DNA of 64,000 nucleotides from NCBI RefSeq assembly GCF_030553305.1, contig NZ_JARRAH010000001.1:1550001-1614000 (forward strand), written 5' to 3'. The notes beneath the pieces were generated by a model, which was not told the origin of the DNA, ran no database searches, and saw only the letters and a list, made by a program, of their open reading frames with translations. The position numbers were made by a program, and so were the translations under genes. This stretch comes from Halomarina ordinaria (GTDB lineage: Archaea > Halobacteriota > Halobacteria > Halobacteriales > Haloarculaceae). This document shows positions 1 to 8,208 of this stretch, in pieces; the stretch's first letter is position 1, and each line of letters starts with the position of its first letter.

Positions 1-594
1 GCCAGCCCTCGGCGGTAGTTCCCCCGGTCGACGACGGTGTCGCGCTCCCCGACGACGCTCACCACCGCGAGGTCGGCCGTCGAGACGTCGACGTCGCAGT
101 ACGCGCCGAGCAGGACCAGCCCCTCGACGCGCTCGTCTCGCTCACCTCGCTCCGCCGCGTACCGACAGGCCATCGCACCGCCGAGGGAGTGCCCGCCGAC
201 GGCCCACCGGTCGACGGCCGGGTGCGCCTCGACGACCTCGTCGGCCGCGTCGGCGTCGAGGACCGCCAGGTTCAGCGGCATCGACGGGACGACGACGGTG
301 ACGTTCCGCTCCGCGACGAGGGGCGCCAGGACCGGGAGGTAGCTCTCCGGGGAGACGCGCGCACCGGGGTAGAAGACGAGGGCGACGGACGACGACGCGT
401 TCGCGGGACGCATCACCCACCCCGCCTCGGACGGCGAGACGGCGATGGCCGGGTCGGCCTCGACCGCGGCGACACCGGCCCGGTCCGGGTAGGGCGTCGA
501 GAGGTAGACGCCGGCGGACACCCCCGCGACGAGACAGAGCGCGAGGACCGCGACGAGGAGGAGGTGCCAGCGCTCGCGGAGACGGCGGAACATG
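1..594 (-). CDS. Alpha/beta hydrolase, membrane-anchored (partial, 3' end off window)
   Basis: The gene reads leftwards from ATG at 594 and runs off the left edge without a stop, so the C-terminus is missing. Residues about 9-29 form one hydrophobic N-terminal segment (signal anchor). A serine-hydrolase core follows, with a YPGAR strand/oxyanion region and the nucleophile elbow GHSLGG near residue 135. This resembles the Abhydrolase_5/dienelactone-hydrolase-like group common in haloarchaea. The substrate is unknown. The fold is well supported; the catalytic Asp and His cannot be fully judged from the fragment. Confidence 0.85.
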
Positions 595-656
595 GGCTAC
601 GGACGTCGGCAACCGACAAGAAGGGGAGGCGTCGCGTTCGGACGGCGTTCGCGGAG

Positions 657-683
657 GAGTGCGGTCGCGAGGCGACCGCGCTC
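657..683 (-). terminator. Stem-loop downstream of thermosome gene
   Basis: Arms 657-668 and 672-683 pair over 12 bp with one T-G wobble and a 3-nt loop (GAG). It lies about 60 nt past the thermosome stop, with a pyrimidine-rich stretch further on (complement of AAGAAGGGGAGG). A role in 3'-end formation is inferred; no T-run follows directly. Confidence 0.3.
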
Positions 684-741
684 TGCTCAGTTCGGCGCTA
701 CTCGCGTCGAACCGCGGTCTCGCGACGAGACGCTCGACCGT

Positions 742-2319
742 TCAGTTCGACGCGATGACGTCGTCGATACGGACGATCATCGTCGCGGCCTCGGTGGCGG
801 ACTCGACGGCCTCGCGCTTGACCGCGGCGGGGTCGATGATACCGTGCTCGACGGGGTCGGCGACGACGCCGGTCTGCCCCTGGGCGACGATACCGGCGCG
901 GCCGTCCTCCTCGAACGTCGAGCGGAGTTCGACCAGCGCGTCGATGGGGTCCATCCCGGCGTTCGTCGCGAGCGTGCGCGGGAGCACGTCGACGGCGTTG
1001 GCGAACGCCTCGACGGCGAGTTGCTTGCGGCCCGTGATGCTCGCGGCCTCGCTGCGGAGGTGGTCCGCGATGGCGATCTCCGTCGCGCCCGCGCCGGGGA
1101 CGACGCCGCCCTTGTCGAGGGCGGCGGTGACGACGTCCAGGGCGTCGTTGAGCGCGCGCTCCAGTTCGTCGGCGACGTGCTCGGTCGAGCCACGGGCGAA
1201 GACCGTGACCGACTTCGCGTTCGCGCCGCCCTCGATGAAGGCGAGTTCGTCGGTGCCGAACGTCTCGACGCGGACGAGGTCGGCGTGGCCGAAGTCGCTC
1301 TCGTCGAGGTCCTTGACGCTCCCGAGCTGCTTGGCGCCGGTCGCGCGGGCGATGGCGGTCGCCTCCTCGTCGCTGACGTCCTCGAACGCGAGGATGTCGT
1401 GTTTCGCGAGGAACGAGGCGACGCGGGCGTCGATGTCGCCGGTGACGAACGCGACGTCGATGTCGGCCTCCTTCAGCGCGTCGGCGTAGCCCCGGAGCTC
1501 GCCCTCCTCGGCGTCGAGCGCGGCGCTGAGCTGGTCGATGCTCGTGATGCTGTACTCGGCGTCGACGTTCCCCTCGCGTACCTCGAGGTCGAGGTCGAGG
1601 ACGGCGACGGTGGCGTCCTCGACGCGTCGGGGCATGGTCTCGCTGACGGGTTCCTCCTCGCTGACGACCCCGCGGACGAGTTCGGTCGCGCTGGAGCCGG
1701 CACCCGTCTGGGTTCGGACGCGGATGTCGTCGCGCTCGACGCGCTCGTCACCCCGGACCTGCTTGACGGCCTCGACGACCGTCTCGGCGAGCGGTTCGGC
1801 GCCGATGTCGCCGGTCCCCTTCCCGGTCATGCTCGACTTCGCGACCTCCACGAGCGTCTCGTCGTCGAGGTCGCCGTCGATGACCTGGGCCTCGATGGCC
1901 TCCAGGGCGAGGCGGGCGGCCTCGTTGTACCCCTCGACGATGGCCGTCGGGTGGACGTCGTCCTCGAGGAGGTCCTCGGCCTGCGCGAGCAACTCGCCGG
2001 CAAGGACCGACGCCGTCGTCGTGCCGTCGCCGACCTCCTCCTCCTGGGTGGTGGCGACCTCCACTATCATCTGGGCGGCGGGGTGCTCGATGTCCATCTT
2101 CTCGAGGATGGTGGCCCCGTCGTTCGTGATGACGACGTCGCCGGAGTCGGAGACGAGCATCTTGTCCATCCCGCGTGGCCCGAGCGTGGTCCGGACGGCG
2201 TTGCTCACCGCCTTCCCGGCGGCGATGTTCGAGGACTGGGCGTCCCGTCCCCGGGTCCGGTCGGTGTCCTCTGCGAGGATGAACATGGGCTGACCGCGGC
2301 GCTGGAAGGATTGTGCCAT
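742..2319 (-). CDS. Thermosome subunit (group II chaperonin)
   Basis: ATP-driven group II chaperonin subunit of 525 aa that folds cytosolic proteins in a double ring. Signature sequences include [11 protein letters not shown] (45-55), NDGATIL (66-72) and GDGTT (98-102), and the C-terminal GAGATEIAI region is present. The protein stops right after the terminal strand ([12 protein letters not shown]) and lacks the Gly/Met-rich or acidic tail of many thermosome subunits, as in the tail-less Cct3-type paralogue of Haloferax; assignment to that paralogue is inference. ATG at 2319 is chosen because a strong TATA element sits 27-36 bases upstream, giving a nearly leaderless mRNA. Confidence 0.97.
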   Translation of the reverse strand: MAQSFQRRGQPMFILAEDTDRTRGRDAQSSNIAAGKAVSNAVRTTLGPRGMDKMLVSDSGDVVITNDGATILEKMDIEHPAAQMIVEVATTQEEEVGDGTTTASVLAGELLAQAEDLLEDDVHPTAIVEGYNEAARLALEAIEAQVIDGDLDDETLVEVAKSSMTGKGTGDIGAEPLAETVVEAVKQVRGDERVERDDIRVRTQTGAGSSATELVRGVVSEEEPVSETMPRRVEDATVAVLDLDLEVREGNVDAEYSITSIDQLSAALDAEEGELRGYADALKEADIDVAFVTGDIDARVASFLAKHDILAFEDVSDEEATAIARATGAKQLGSVKDLDESDFGHADLVRVETFGTDELAFIEGGANAKSVTVFARGSTEHVADELERALNDALDVVTAALDKGGVVPGAGATEIAIADHLRSEAASITGRKQLAVEAFANAVDVLPRTLATNAGMDPIDALVELRSTFEEDGRAGIVAQGQTGVVADPVEHGIIDPAAVKREAVESATEAATMIVRIDDVIASN

Positions 2320-2345
2320 AATCAGGTGGGGAATGGTTTGCGATT

Positions 2346-2355
2346 CTATATAAAA
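2346..2355 (-). promoter_or_regulatory. TATA box of thermosome gene
   Basis: On the minus strand this reads CTTTTATATA-like AT-rich sequence in otherwise GC-rich DNA, centred about 31 bases before the thermosome ATG. The spacing predicts a transcript starting within a few bases of the start codon. It is one of the strongest TATA elements in the window, fitting an abundant heat-inducible gene. Confidence 0.7.
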
Positions 2356-2438
2356 GTTTCCCTCAGGGGCCGCGGAATCGGGTAACGGCGACACATGCCA
2401 CTCGGTAACACGGCCGGGAACGTCCTTCGCCGCGGGCG

Positions 2439-3422
2439 TCAGTCCCGCCGGTCGTAGACGGCGACGGCCCGGTCGCTGCGCGAGGAGAGCCCGCGGGGGT
2501 TCCGCCTGCGGGTCCGGTCGCGTACCCGCGCACCGGCACCCGCGTGGAGTCCCGAGACGGTACCCACGAGGACGTCCCGGCCGTTGCCGAGCCAGCTCGA
2601 CGGCCGGCGTTCGCCGCGGGCGACGTCCGTGAGGGCGCCGACGGCGTCGTCGAGCGCGTGGCGGCCGACGCGCCAGCACGACCGCAGTCCGTAGTTCTTC
2701 ACGAGGCGGTAGGTGAGCGAGCGGTAGCGCCACGCCCAGTCGCGGGTGTGCTCGCCGCCGTCGGCGCGGAGCGAGGGTTCCCGGATGCCCGCGAGGTCGC
2801 CGTCGGCGAGGTCGGTGTTGACGGCCATCGCGGGACACCAGTCGACCGAGAACCCCTGGACTGCGAGGCGGTGGGCGGCGTCGCGGGCGCCGCCGGTGAC
2901 GAGGTACTCGTCGAAGCCGTCGATGGCGTCGAGCGCCTCGCGCCGGAACGCGACGTTGCCGCCGTTGAGGTAGGTGACCTCCCGACCGCCCATCCGGCGG
3001 CGCTCGACCGTCTCGGAGGAGACGCCGCCACCGGGGAGCGGCCGTCGGGTCGGACCGCTGACCACGTCGGGGACGTCCGGCCCGTGGCCGCTGGCGCGGT
3101 GGGCGCTCCCGGGTGCCGCGAGCGCGTCGAGGACCGCGCCGTACCAGCCCGGTTCGACGAGCACCGCGTAGTCGAGGAACGCGACGCACTCCCCGCGGGC
3201 GCGGTCGGCGCCGGCGTTGCGCGCGACGTCGATGTTGCGCTCGTCGATTTCGACCAGCACGTCGACGTCCTCGCGCTCGCGGACGGCGCCGGTCGTCCCG
3301 TCGACGCTCGGCCCGTTGACGACGACGACCTCCGCGGCCGGAGCGTACGCCGCGAGGGCGTCGAGACAGCGGACCAGTCGCTCCCGGCCGTTGAGTGTCG
3401 GGACGACTACCGAGAGCTGCAT
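2439..3422 (-). CDS. Family 2 glycosyltransferase
   Basis: Predicted GT-A fold glycosyltransferase, 327 aa, probably cytosolic and acting in surface glycan or glycolipid synthesis. The N-terminus MQLSVVVPTLNGRERL and VVVNGPSVDGT are typical of GT2 nucleotide-sugar binding. LNGGNVAFRREAL and the GFDEYL segment match the acceptor-side region of the family. The usual DxD metal motif reads FLDYAV, and the later ED-type motif reads ARDAAHRL, so the metal and catalytic residues are atypical. The C-terminal 60 residues are basic and carry no clear domain. The donor and acceptor are unknown. Confidence 0.88.
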   Translation of the reverse strand: MQLSVVVPTLNGRERLVRCLDALAAYAPAAEVVVVNGPSVDGTTGAVREREDVDVLVEIDERNIDVARNAGADRARGECVAFLDYAVLVEPGWYGAVLDALAAPGSAHRASGHGPDVPDVVSGPTRRPLPGGGVSSETVERRRMGGREVTYLNGGNVAFRREALDAIDGFDEYLVTGGARDAAHRLAVQGFSVDWCPAMAVNTDLADGDLAGIREPSLRADGGEHTRDWAWRYRSLTYRLVKNYGLRSCWRVGRHALDDAVGALTDVARGERRPSSWLGNGRDVLVGTVSGLHAGAGARVRDRTRRRNPRGLSSRSDRAVAVYDRRD

Positions 3423-3458
3423 ACCGGTACCTGCCGCTCCCGAGCGATAAAAAGCCCC

Positions 3459-4163
3459 CTACTCGACCTTGGCGTCCCAGTAGGAGACGGAGGCGAGCGA
3501 CCCGGCGACCGAGTCGCCGAGCGAGACGTCCACGTCGCGAAAGCGCCGGGCGATGTCGTCGGGGATGGACCGGTAGAACCCGTAGGGGAGGATGAAGTCG
3601 TGGTCCTCCTCGTCGAGGCGGAGGCCGGCGCCGTGGAGCAGGCGCAACACCTCGCTGTCGGAGTAGAGACGCGACCCCATCGGGAGCAGCCAGTTGTAGA
3701 CGGTGCGCAGGCTGGCGCGGTTGAACGTGTCGAAGAACACCTGGTCGCGAGAGACGCGACACATCTCGCTGAGGAACGACGCGGGCGTGTCCGCGAGGTG
3801 GAAGAAACGCATCGCGAACACGACGTCGAAGTAGTCGTCCGGGAAGGGGAGGCGGGCGGCGTCGCCGAGGATGAACTGGAGGTGGTCCTCGACGCCGGCG
3901 CGGCGGGCGCGCTCGCGCCCCTGCTGGACCATGGCCGCGGAGATGTCGAGGCCGACGATGTCGGCTCCCCGCTCCGCGAGCATGACCGTGAACCGGCCGG
4001 TGCCGCAGGCGATCTCCAGCACACGCTTCCCTTCCATCGGTGCGATGGCGTCGATGACCGCCTGCTTCTCACGTTCGTCGATGAGTCGACCGCCCTGCGA
4101 GAACCGCTTCGAGTCGTACTCCTCGGCGACGTCGGCGGCCTGGTACCACTCCTGGCCTTTCAC
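3459..4163 (-). CDS. Class I SAM-dependent methyltransferase
   Basis: Methyltransferase of about 234 aa. The Rossmann motif I is VLEIACGTGRFT, motif II ends in GLDIS, and a DAARLPFPDDYFDVVF segment matches the UbiE/Methyltransf_11 group. The substrate is unknown. No ATG is available; GTG at 4163 (V-KGQEWYQ) is preferred because a TTTATT element lies about 30 bases upstream. Longer TTG (4190) and GTG (4175) starts remain possible. The gene is followed by the glycosyltransferase on the same strand, 36 bp apart. Confidence 0.9.
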   Translation of the reverse strand: MKGQEWYQAADVAEEYDSKRFSQGGRLIDEREKQAVIDAIAPMEGKRVLEIACGTGRFTVMLAERGADIVGLDISAAMVQQGRERARRAGVEDHLQFILGDAARLPFPDDYFDVVFAMRFFHLADTPASFLSEMCRVSRDQVFFDTFNRASLRTVYNWLLPMGSRLYSDSEVLRLLHGAGLRLDEEDHDFILPYGFYRSIPDDIARRFRDVDVSLGDSVAGSLASVSYWDAKVE

Positions 4164-4216
4164 GCTACCCGACACAACCGGGGGGGACAATAAAACGGTA
4201 CTGGATTACGGGACGG

Positions 4217-4615
4217 TCAGGAGGTGGCGACCTCGTCCGTGCTGATTCGCAGGATGACGCGCGCGCCCTCCTCCTCGTCGTGCCCCGGATACTCCTCGAC
4301 GTCCATGTACCGTCGGGCGAGGTCGTCGATGTGCTCGACCGCTCCCTCCTCCTGGAACTCGACGACCCGCCCGCGCACGGAGACGAACCGGTAGGGGTCG
4401 TCGGGGTCGACCATGCTCACGCCCACCTTCGGGTCCTCGCTCGCGTTTCGCTCCTTTCGCCGTCCTCGGGCGGTGTTGACGAGGACCTCCTCGCGGTCGG
4501 CGTCGTAGTCGACCCACACGGGCGTCACCTGCGGCGTGCCGTCCGGCATCAGCGTCGCGAAGTGCGCGAACGTCCGCTTCTCGAAGAAGTCGTGGAACTC
4601 GTCGGGTATCGCCAT
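4217..4615 (-). CDS. PPOX-class F420-dependent oxidoreductase-like protein
   Basis: Small split-barrel flavin/deazaflavin-binding protein, 132 aa. FATLMPDGTPQVTPVWVDYD is the classic first strand pair of the pyridoxamine-5'-phosphate-oxidase-like fold, and VSMVDPDDPYRFVSVRGRV is the second conserved block. Haloarchaeal members of this size usually fall in the F420-dependent FDOR-B group, so F420 rather than FMN is the likelier cofactor, by family inference. The substrate is unknown. It stands alone and diverges from the regulator gene at 4797. Confidence 0.88.
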   Translation of the reverse strand: MAIPDEFHDFFEKRTFAHFATLMPDGTPQVTPVWVDYDADREEVLVNTARGRRKERNASEDPKVGVSMVDPDDPYRFVSVRGRVVEFQEEGAVEHIDDLARRYMDVEEYPGHDEEEGARVILRISTDEVATS

Positions 4616-4681
4616 GGGCGAGGTAGGGACGGAAGCGAAAAAGCCCTGTGGGTCGGCGAAATCCTATCGATTTCGGTCGTG

Positions 4682-4743
4682 ACAATACCTGTCACCACGC
4701 TATGTATAAGGGGGATATGAACACATAGGAGTGTGGATATTGT
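4682..4743. promoter_or_regulatory. Divergent control region with spaced inverted repeat
   Basis: The 181-bp gap between two divergent genes is unusually AT-rich. ACAATA (4682-4687) and TATTGT (4738-4743) are inverted copies 50 bp apart. Between them lie TATGTATAAGG and a CACAT/GTGTG imperfect dyad around 4721-4735. This could be an operator for the adjacent winged-helix protein; that is inference only. Confidence 0.35.
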
Positions 4744-4796
4744 TTTGTCTCCCCTATAGCGAAGGTTTACGGTAGGTTTTGCCCCACGAGTTAGGT

Positions 4797-5069
4797 ATGA
4801 GCACGCACGCAGAGAAGCAGGCCGCGGAGACGCCGCTGTCGAACCCCGATTTCAGAGAGCGGCTCCGCGAACTCCCCCCCAGCGCGAAGCTGGTCGCGAA
4901 GGTCCTCGAGGACGAGACGCCCCTCTCTCAGGGTGAACTCGCCGAGGAGTCGCTGCTGCCCGACCGCACCGTCCGGTACGCCCTGAACCGCCTCGACGAA
5001 GCGGGCCTCGTCGAGTCGCGCTACAGCTTCCGCGACGCCCGCAAGCAGGTGTACTTCCTCGTCGAATAA
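4797..5069 (+). CDS. Small winged-helix transcriptional regulator (MarR-like)
   Basis: A 90-aa single-domain winged helix-turn-helix protein. LPPSAKLVAKVLEDETPLSQGELAEESLLPDRTVRYALNRLDEAGLVESR (about residues 27-76) spells helix 1, the HTH and the wing. No ligand domain is present. The ATG at 4797 is preferred over an in-frame upstream codon at 4779 because haloarchaeal relatives begin at this point and the upstream six residues look untranslated. It probably regulates itself or the divergent split-barrel gene, and the spaced inverted repeat upstream is a candidate site. The MBL gene follows 29 bp later. Confidence 0.87.
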   Translation: MSTHAEKQAAETPLSNPDFRERLRELPPSAKLVAKVLEDETPLSQGELAEESLLPDRTVRYALNRLDEAGLVESRYSFRDARKQVYFLVE

Positions 5070-5098
5070 CTCTTCCTCGCGCCGGACGTTCACTCCCC

Positions 5099-5908
5099 AT
5101 GACCGACCAGCCGTGGGCGCGCGCGTCGATTCCCGTCGACTCCGCGGCCGCACCCGGTGGCACGACGAACGCCTACCTCGTCGGAACCGAGCGGGCGCTC
5201 CTCGTCGACCCCGCCGCCGACCACCCGGCCCTCGACGCCCTCCGCGACGGCGCGAGCGTCGCGCACGTCGCCCTCACCCACCACCACCCCGACCACGTCG
5301 GGGGCGTCGCCCGCCTCGCCCGCGAGGAGCGCGCGACCGTCTGGGCGCGCGCGGGCCGCGAGGCCGCCTTCGAGCGGGCGACCGGCGTCGCTCCCGACCG
5401 CACGTTCCACGACGGGACGGAAATCGAGACCGACGTGGGACCGGCGACGGTCCTCGACCTCCCCGGTCACGCGCCCGAACACGTCGGGTTCGCGGTCGGC
5501 GGGGCGCTCTGCTCCGGTGACCTCGCCGTCGCCGAGGGGAGCGTCGTCGTCGGCGCGCCGGAGGGCGACATGCGCGCCTACGTCGGGAGCCTCAGGCGCG
5601 TCCACGCCCGCGCACCCGACCGACTCCTCCCGGGGCACGGCCCCGTCGTCGAAGGCGCGGGGAGGGTCCGCGCGACCGCCCGACGGCTCCTCGACCATCG
5701 CCGCGAGCGCGAGGCACGCGTGCTCGCCGCCGTCGAGGCGGGCGCGGAGACGGTCCCGAATATCACGGACGCGGCCTACGAGAAGGACGTCTCGGCGGTG
5801 CGCCCGCTCGCGGAGGCGACGGTCCGGGCGCACCTCGAGAAACTGGCCGTCGAAGGGCGTCTCGCCTGGGACGGTGCGCACGCCTCGCCACCCGACCCGG
5901 CCGTTTAA
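5099..5908 (+). CDS. MBL-fold metallo-hydrolase with C-terminal winged helix
   Basis: Metallo-beta-lactamase fold hydrolase, 269 aa. The zinc motif HHHPDH lies at 61-66 (HxHxDH), followed by DLPGHAPEHV, SGDLAV (metal Asp) and LLPGHGPVV (last His). From about residue 205 a helical/winged C-terminal region (PNITDAAYEKDV ... ATVRAHLEKLAVEGRL) matches the LACTB2/RNase-like subgroup. Substrates could be thioesters or nucleic acid; the sequence does not decide. It is probably co-transcribed with the YkgJ-type gene 24 bp downstream. Confidence 0.92.
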   Translation: MTDQPWARASIPVDSAAAPGGTTNAYLVGTERALLVDPAADHPALDALRDGASVAHVALTHHHPDHVGGVARLAREERATVWARAGREAAFERATGVAPDRTFHDGTEIETDVGPATVLDLPGHAPEHVGFAVGGALCSGDLAVAEGSVVVGAPEGDMRAYVGSLRRVHARAPDRLLPGHGPVVEGAGRVRATARRLLDHRREREARVLAAVEAGAETVPNITDAAYEKDVSAVRPLAEATVRAHLEKLAVEGRLAWDGAHASPPDPAV

Positions 5909-5932
5909 CCGCCTCGGCACGAAACCCGACGC

Positions 5933-6613
5933 ATGGAGTCGCTCGACGCCGAACTGGAGCGCGCACGCGCACTCGACCCCTCCGACCTCGCGGACGCCAT
6001 CGAGACCATCGGCTTCGAGTGCACCCGCTGTGGGGCGTGTTGCACCGCCGAGAGGCGCGACGACGGCACGAGCGACCCCCACACGGCGACGGTGTTCCCC
6101 GACGAAGTGAGACGATTGCAGGAGACGACCGACGAGGAACGACGAGACTGGCGCGACGTCGCCCGCCCGATGCCGTTCGGACTCGGCGAGGGCGACGAGG
6201 GGACCGAGGGCGAGACGTTCGAGTGGGCGCTCCAGACGGACGCCTGCGGCGACTGCGTCTTCTACGACGAGACGGACGGAACCGGTGCCTGCACCGTCCA
6301 CCCCGACCGCCCGCTCATCTGTCGGACCTACCCCTTCAGCGTCGCGCTCGACGGGACGAGCCAGCCGATGGGCGAGGCCGTCGACGAGGCGGGCGTCGTC
6401 CGCGCCCACGAGTGCGAGGGGCTCGGTCGGGACATCTCGCGGGCGGACGCCGAGGCCCTGGCCGCGACGCTGAAGGAGCGCGCCGTCCGCGAACTGGAGG
6501 AGGCCCTCGCGGTCACCGAGGCGTACGAACCGGTCGACGCCGGTCCGGGTGACGTGGTCGTTCACGACTCCGAGGGGGCGAAGCACCCCGACGGAACCCC
6601 CCTCGGCGAGTAA
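5933..6613 (+). CDS. YkgJ-family cysteine-cluster protein
   Basis: A 226-aa protein with the metal-cluster signature CTRCGACC (30-37), a second DACGDCVFY pair and CTVHPDRPLICRTYPF. The eight or so cysteines are typical of the YkgJ/CxxCxxCC family, thought to bind zinc or an Fe-S cluster; the biochemical role is unknown. The C-terminal third is acidic and helical. Position between an MBL hydrolase and a TRAM RNA-binding protein suggests a small operon, but no shared function is evident. Confidence 0.9.
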   Translation: MESLDAELERARALDPSDLADAIETIGFECTRCGACCTAERRDDGTSDPHTATVFPDEVRRLQETTDEERRDWRDVARPMPFGLGEGDEGTEGETFEWALQTDACGDCVFYDETDGTGACTVHPDRPLICRTYPFSVALDGTSQPMGEAVDEAGVVRAHECEGLGRDISRADAEALAATLKERAVRELEEALAVTEAYEPVDAGPGDVVVHDSEGAKHPDGTPLGE

Positions 6614-6651
6614 GGCCTTTGGTGATAGCCGCAGATTTCCCGTCCGAGGCT

Positions 6652-7035
6652 ATGGAAATCTCAGAAAAGCTCCTCTGTCTGTTTAGCGCCGACGTCACAT
6701 CTGAGGACGACCGGTACATCGTGGAGGTTCCGCGCCGCGAGGTCGAGACCGGGTCCATCGACCCCGGTCAGACCTACCGGGTCGCGCTCATCGCCACCGG
6801 CGAACCCGTCCCCGAGGAGACGGAGAGCCGCCCGTCGAGCGAACCCCAGCCCCCGGTCGAAGTGGGAGAGATACGCTACGTCGAAGTCGAGGACATCGGC
6901 AAGCAGGGCGACGGCATCGCCCGCGTCGAACGCGGCTACGTCATCATCGTCCCCGGTGCCGAAATCGGCGAACGGGTCAAGATAGAGGTGACCGAGGTGA
7001 AGTCGAACTTCGCCGTCGGCGACGTCCTCGAGTGA
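6652..7035 (+). CDS. TRAM-domain RNA-binding protein
   Basis: A 127-aa protein. The N-terminal half (MEISEKLLCLFSADV ... YRVALI) is a conserved haloarchaeal extension. Residues about 68-127 form a TRAM beta-barrel: EIRYVEVEDIGKQGDGIARVERGYVIIVPG followed by IGERVKIEVTEVKSNFAVGDVL. Free-standing archaeal TRAM proteins act as RNA chaperones or cold-shock-like proteins; that role is by family. ATG at 6652 is chosen over GTG 6619 because MEISEKL is the conserved start. The stop is followed by a gap rich in inverted repeats. Confidence 0.92.
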   Translation: MEISEKLLCLFSADVTSEDDRYIVEVPRREVETGSIDPGQTYRVALIATGEPVPEETESRPSSEPQPPVEVGEIRYVEVEDIGKQGDGIARVERGYVIIVPGAEIGERVKIEVTEVKSNFAVGDVLE

Positions 7036-7116
7036 GGCGGGCGAAGGTTCACTACCGAGGGCGCGGCCAGCGCCGCCAGTGTCCTGACCGCAGGCGCGAC
7101 CCGGGCCCGCCCGAGC

Positions 7117-7153
7117 GTGACACCCCCGGCCGCGCGTCGCTCGCCGGTGTCAC
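7117..7153 (+). other. Stem-loop in structured intergenic region
   Basis: GTGACACC (7117-7124) pairs with GGTGTCAC (7146-7153), extended by GGC/GCC after a 3-nt bulge. It lies in a 270-bp gap after the TRAM gene. A further 7-bp complementarity, GGCGGGC (7036-7042) with GCCCGCC (7105-7111), lies just before it. It may be a terminator or a small structured RNA; no T-run follows. Confidence 0.3.
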
Positions 7154-7305
7154 CCGTTCGCCACCGGAGCGCGTTTCCCGCGCGTACCACATCGCCGCGA
7201 CCCGGGGGGGCCGACCCCCCGACACGACCCGTCGAATCGGCCGACGGGAGGCCGTTAACCCATCGTACCAAATCCCCTATGTCTCGACAGTACCACGGGA
7301 CGGGT

Positions 7306-7545
7306 ATGAGCGCGACACGGGTCGCCCCGGAACCGGACCTCACCGAGAAACAGCGGCGCATCGCAGGGTTCCTGCGGGAGCACGCGGAGACGAAGACCTA
7401 CTTCAAGTCCCGACTCATCGGCGACGAACTCGGGATGACCGCGAAGGAAGTCGGCGCGAACATGCGCGCCATCACGGAACACTCCGGGCTCTCCGTCGAG
7501 AAGTGGGGGTACTCCTCGGGGACCACCTGGAAGGTCACCGTCTAG
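7306..7545 (+). CDS. DUF7123-like small winged-helix protein
   Basis: A 79-aa haloarchaeal protein. LTEKQRRIAGFLREHAETKTYFKSRLIGDELGMTAKEVGANMRAI reads as a compact winged helix, ending in KWGYSSGTTWKV. I recognise this as the conserved haloarchaeal family I recall as DUF7123; no function is established. ATG at 7306 (MSATRVAPE) fits the length of relatives; an in-frame ATG at 7279 (MSRQYHGTG) is the alternative. It ends 4 bp from the stop of the convergent regulator gene. Confidence 0.82.
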   Translation: MSATRVAPEPDLTEKQRRIAGFLREHAETKTYFKSRLIGDELGMTAKEVGANMRAITEHSGLSVEKWGYSSGTTWKVTV

Positions 7546-7549
7546 ACCG

Positions 7550-8164
7550 TCAGCGCGGGTCGTACCGCAGCAGCGCGTCGGCCTCGCCCGCGAGCGCGAC
7601 GGCCTCCGCGCCGAAGGAGTCCGCGTGTCTGATGAGGAGCGTCAGCACCGTCTCGGGTCGCTCGACCGCGTAGCCGTCTTCGCGACTCAGCAGGCCCGCC
7701 TCGTCGAGTTCCTTGGCGTACTTGCTCACCGTCGGCCGCGAGACGCCGAGGTCCTCGGCCAGCGCGCTGGCCGTCACGTCCGGGTCGCGCAACAGCGCGA
7801 TGAGCATGCCGCGCGGCGTCGACCGCCGGAGGTAGCCGAGCGTCCGCTTCTCGAACGTCGAGAAGCGCCGGGCGGGGACGTAGCGGCGGTACTCGCCGTC
7901 GCGGAAGCTCTCGATCGCCCCCGCCTCCACCAGTCGGCGGAGGTGGTGCTGGGTCTCGCCGGTGCCGAGCGACAGGTCGTCGCGTATCTTCGAGAAGTGC
8001 GCGCCGGGCGTCGTCGAGAGGTAGCCCGCGATGGCGTCGCGGGCGTCGCTCTGCGCATCGGTATCGACGAGTTTCGCGAGCGGCGCGACGGCCCCGAGCG
8101 CGGCGAACCGCCGCAGGGTCGCGCGCTTCTCCTCGTCGACCCCGCCGCTCGGCTGTTCACTCAC
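7550..8164 (-). CDS. Transcriptional regulator with two winged helices
   Basis: A 204-aa protein with two DNA-binding-like domains in tandem. The first, about 40-100, has ISTTPGAHFSKIRDDL-like features (here AGYLSTTPGAHFSKIRDDL, GETQHHLRRLVEAGAI). The second, about 108-175, has TPRGMLIALLRDPDVTASALAEDLGVSRPTVSKYAKELDEAGLL. This double-wHTH layout is common among haloarchaeal regulators of unknown ligand. The N-terminal 35 residues are polar with RRFAALGAVAPLAKLV. Targets are unknown. Stop-to-stop distance to the convergent small protein is only 4 bp. Confidence 0.88.
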   Translation of the reverse strand: MSEQPSGGVDEEKRATLRRFAALGAVAPLAKLVDTDAQSDARDAIAGYLSTTPGAHFSKIRDDLSLGTGETQHHLRRLVEAGAIESFRDGEYRRYVPARRFSTFEKRTLGYLRRSTPRGMLIALLRDPDVTASALAEDLGVSRPTVSKYAKELDEAGLLSREDGYAVERPETVLTLLIRHADSFGAEAVALAGEADALLRYDPR

Positions 8165-8208
8165 GACCGCAGGTAGGAAAGACGTGGGTATAGGCGCTTC
8201 GGGTAGAC

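Noticed and set aside
592-2385. Long open frame on the plus strand opposite the thermosome
   Set aside because: A GC-driven shadow; the minus-strand reading has all chaperonin motifs.
742-3762. Single 1006-aa frame joining thermosome with upstream sequence
   Set aside because: The part beyond 2319 is Arg/Pro-rich, overlaps the glycosyltransferase and lies past the TATA box and start codon.
7036-7111. tRNA-like 76-nt segment with 7-bp acceptor-like ends
   Set aside because: No T-loop GTTC-AAT consensus, no paired T or D arm, no anticodon stem.
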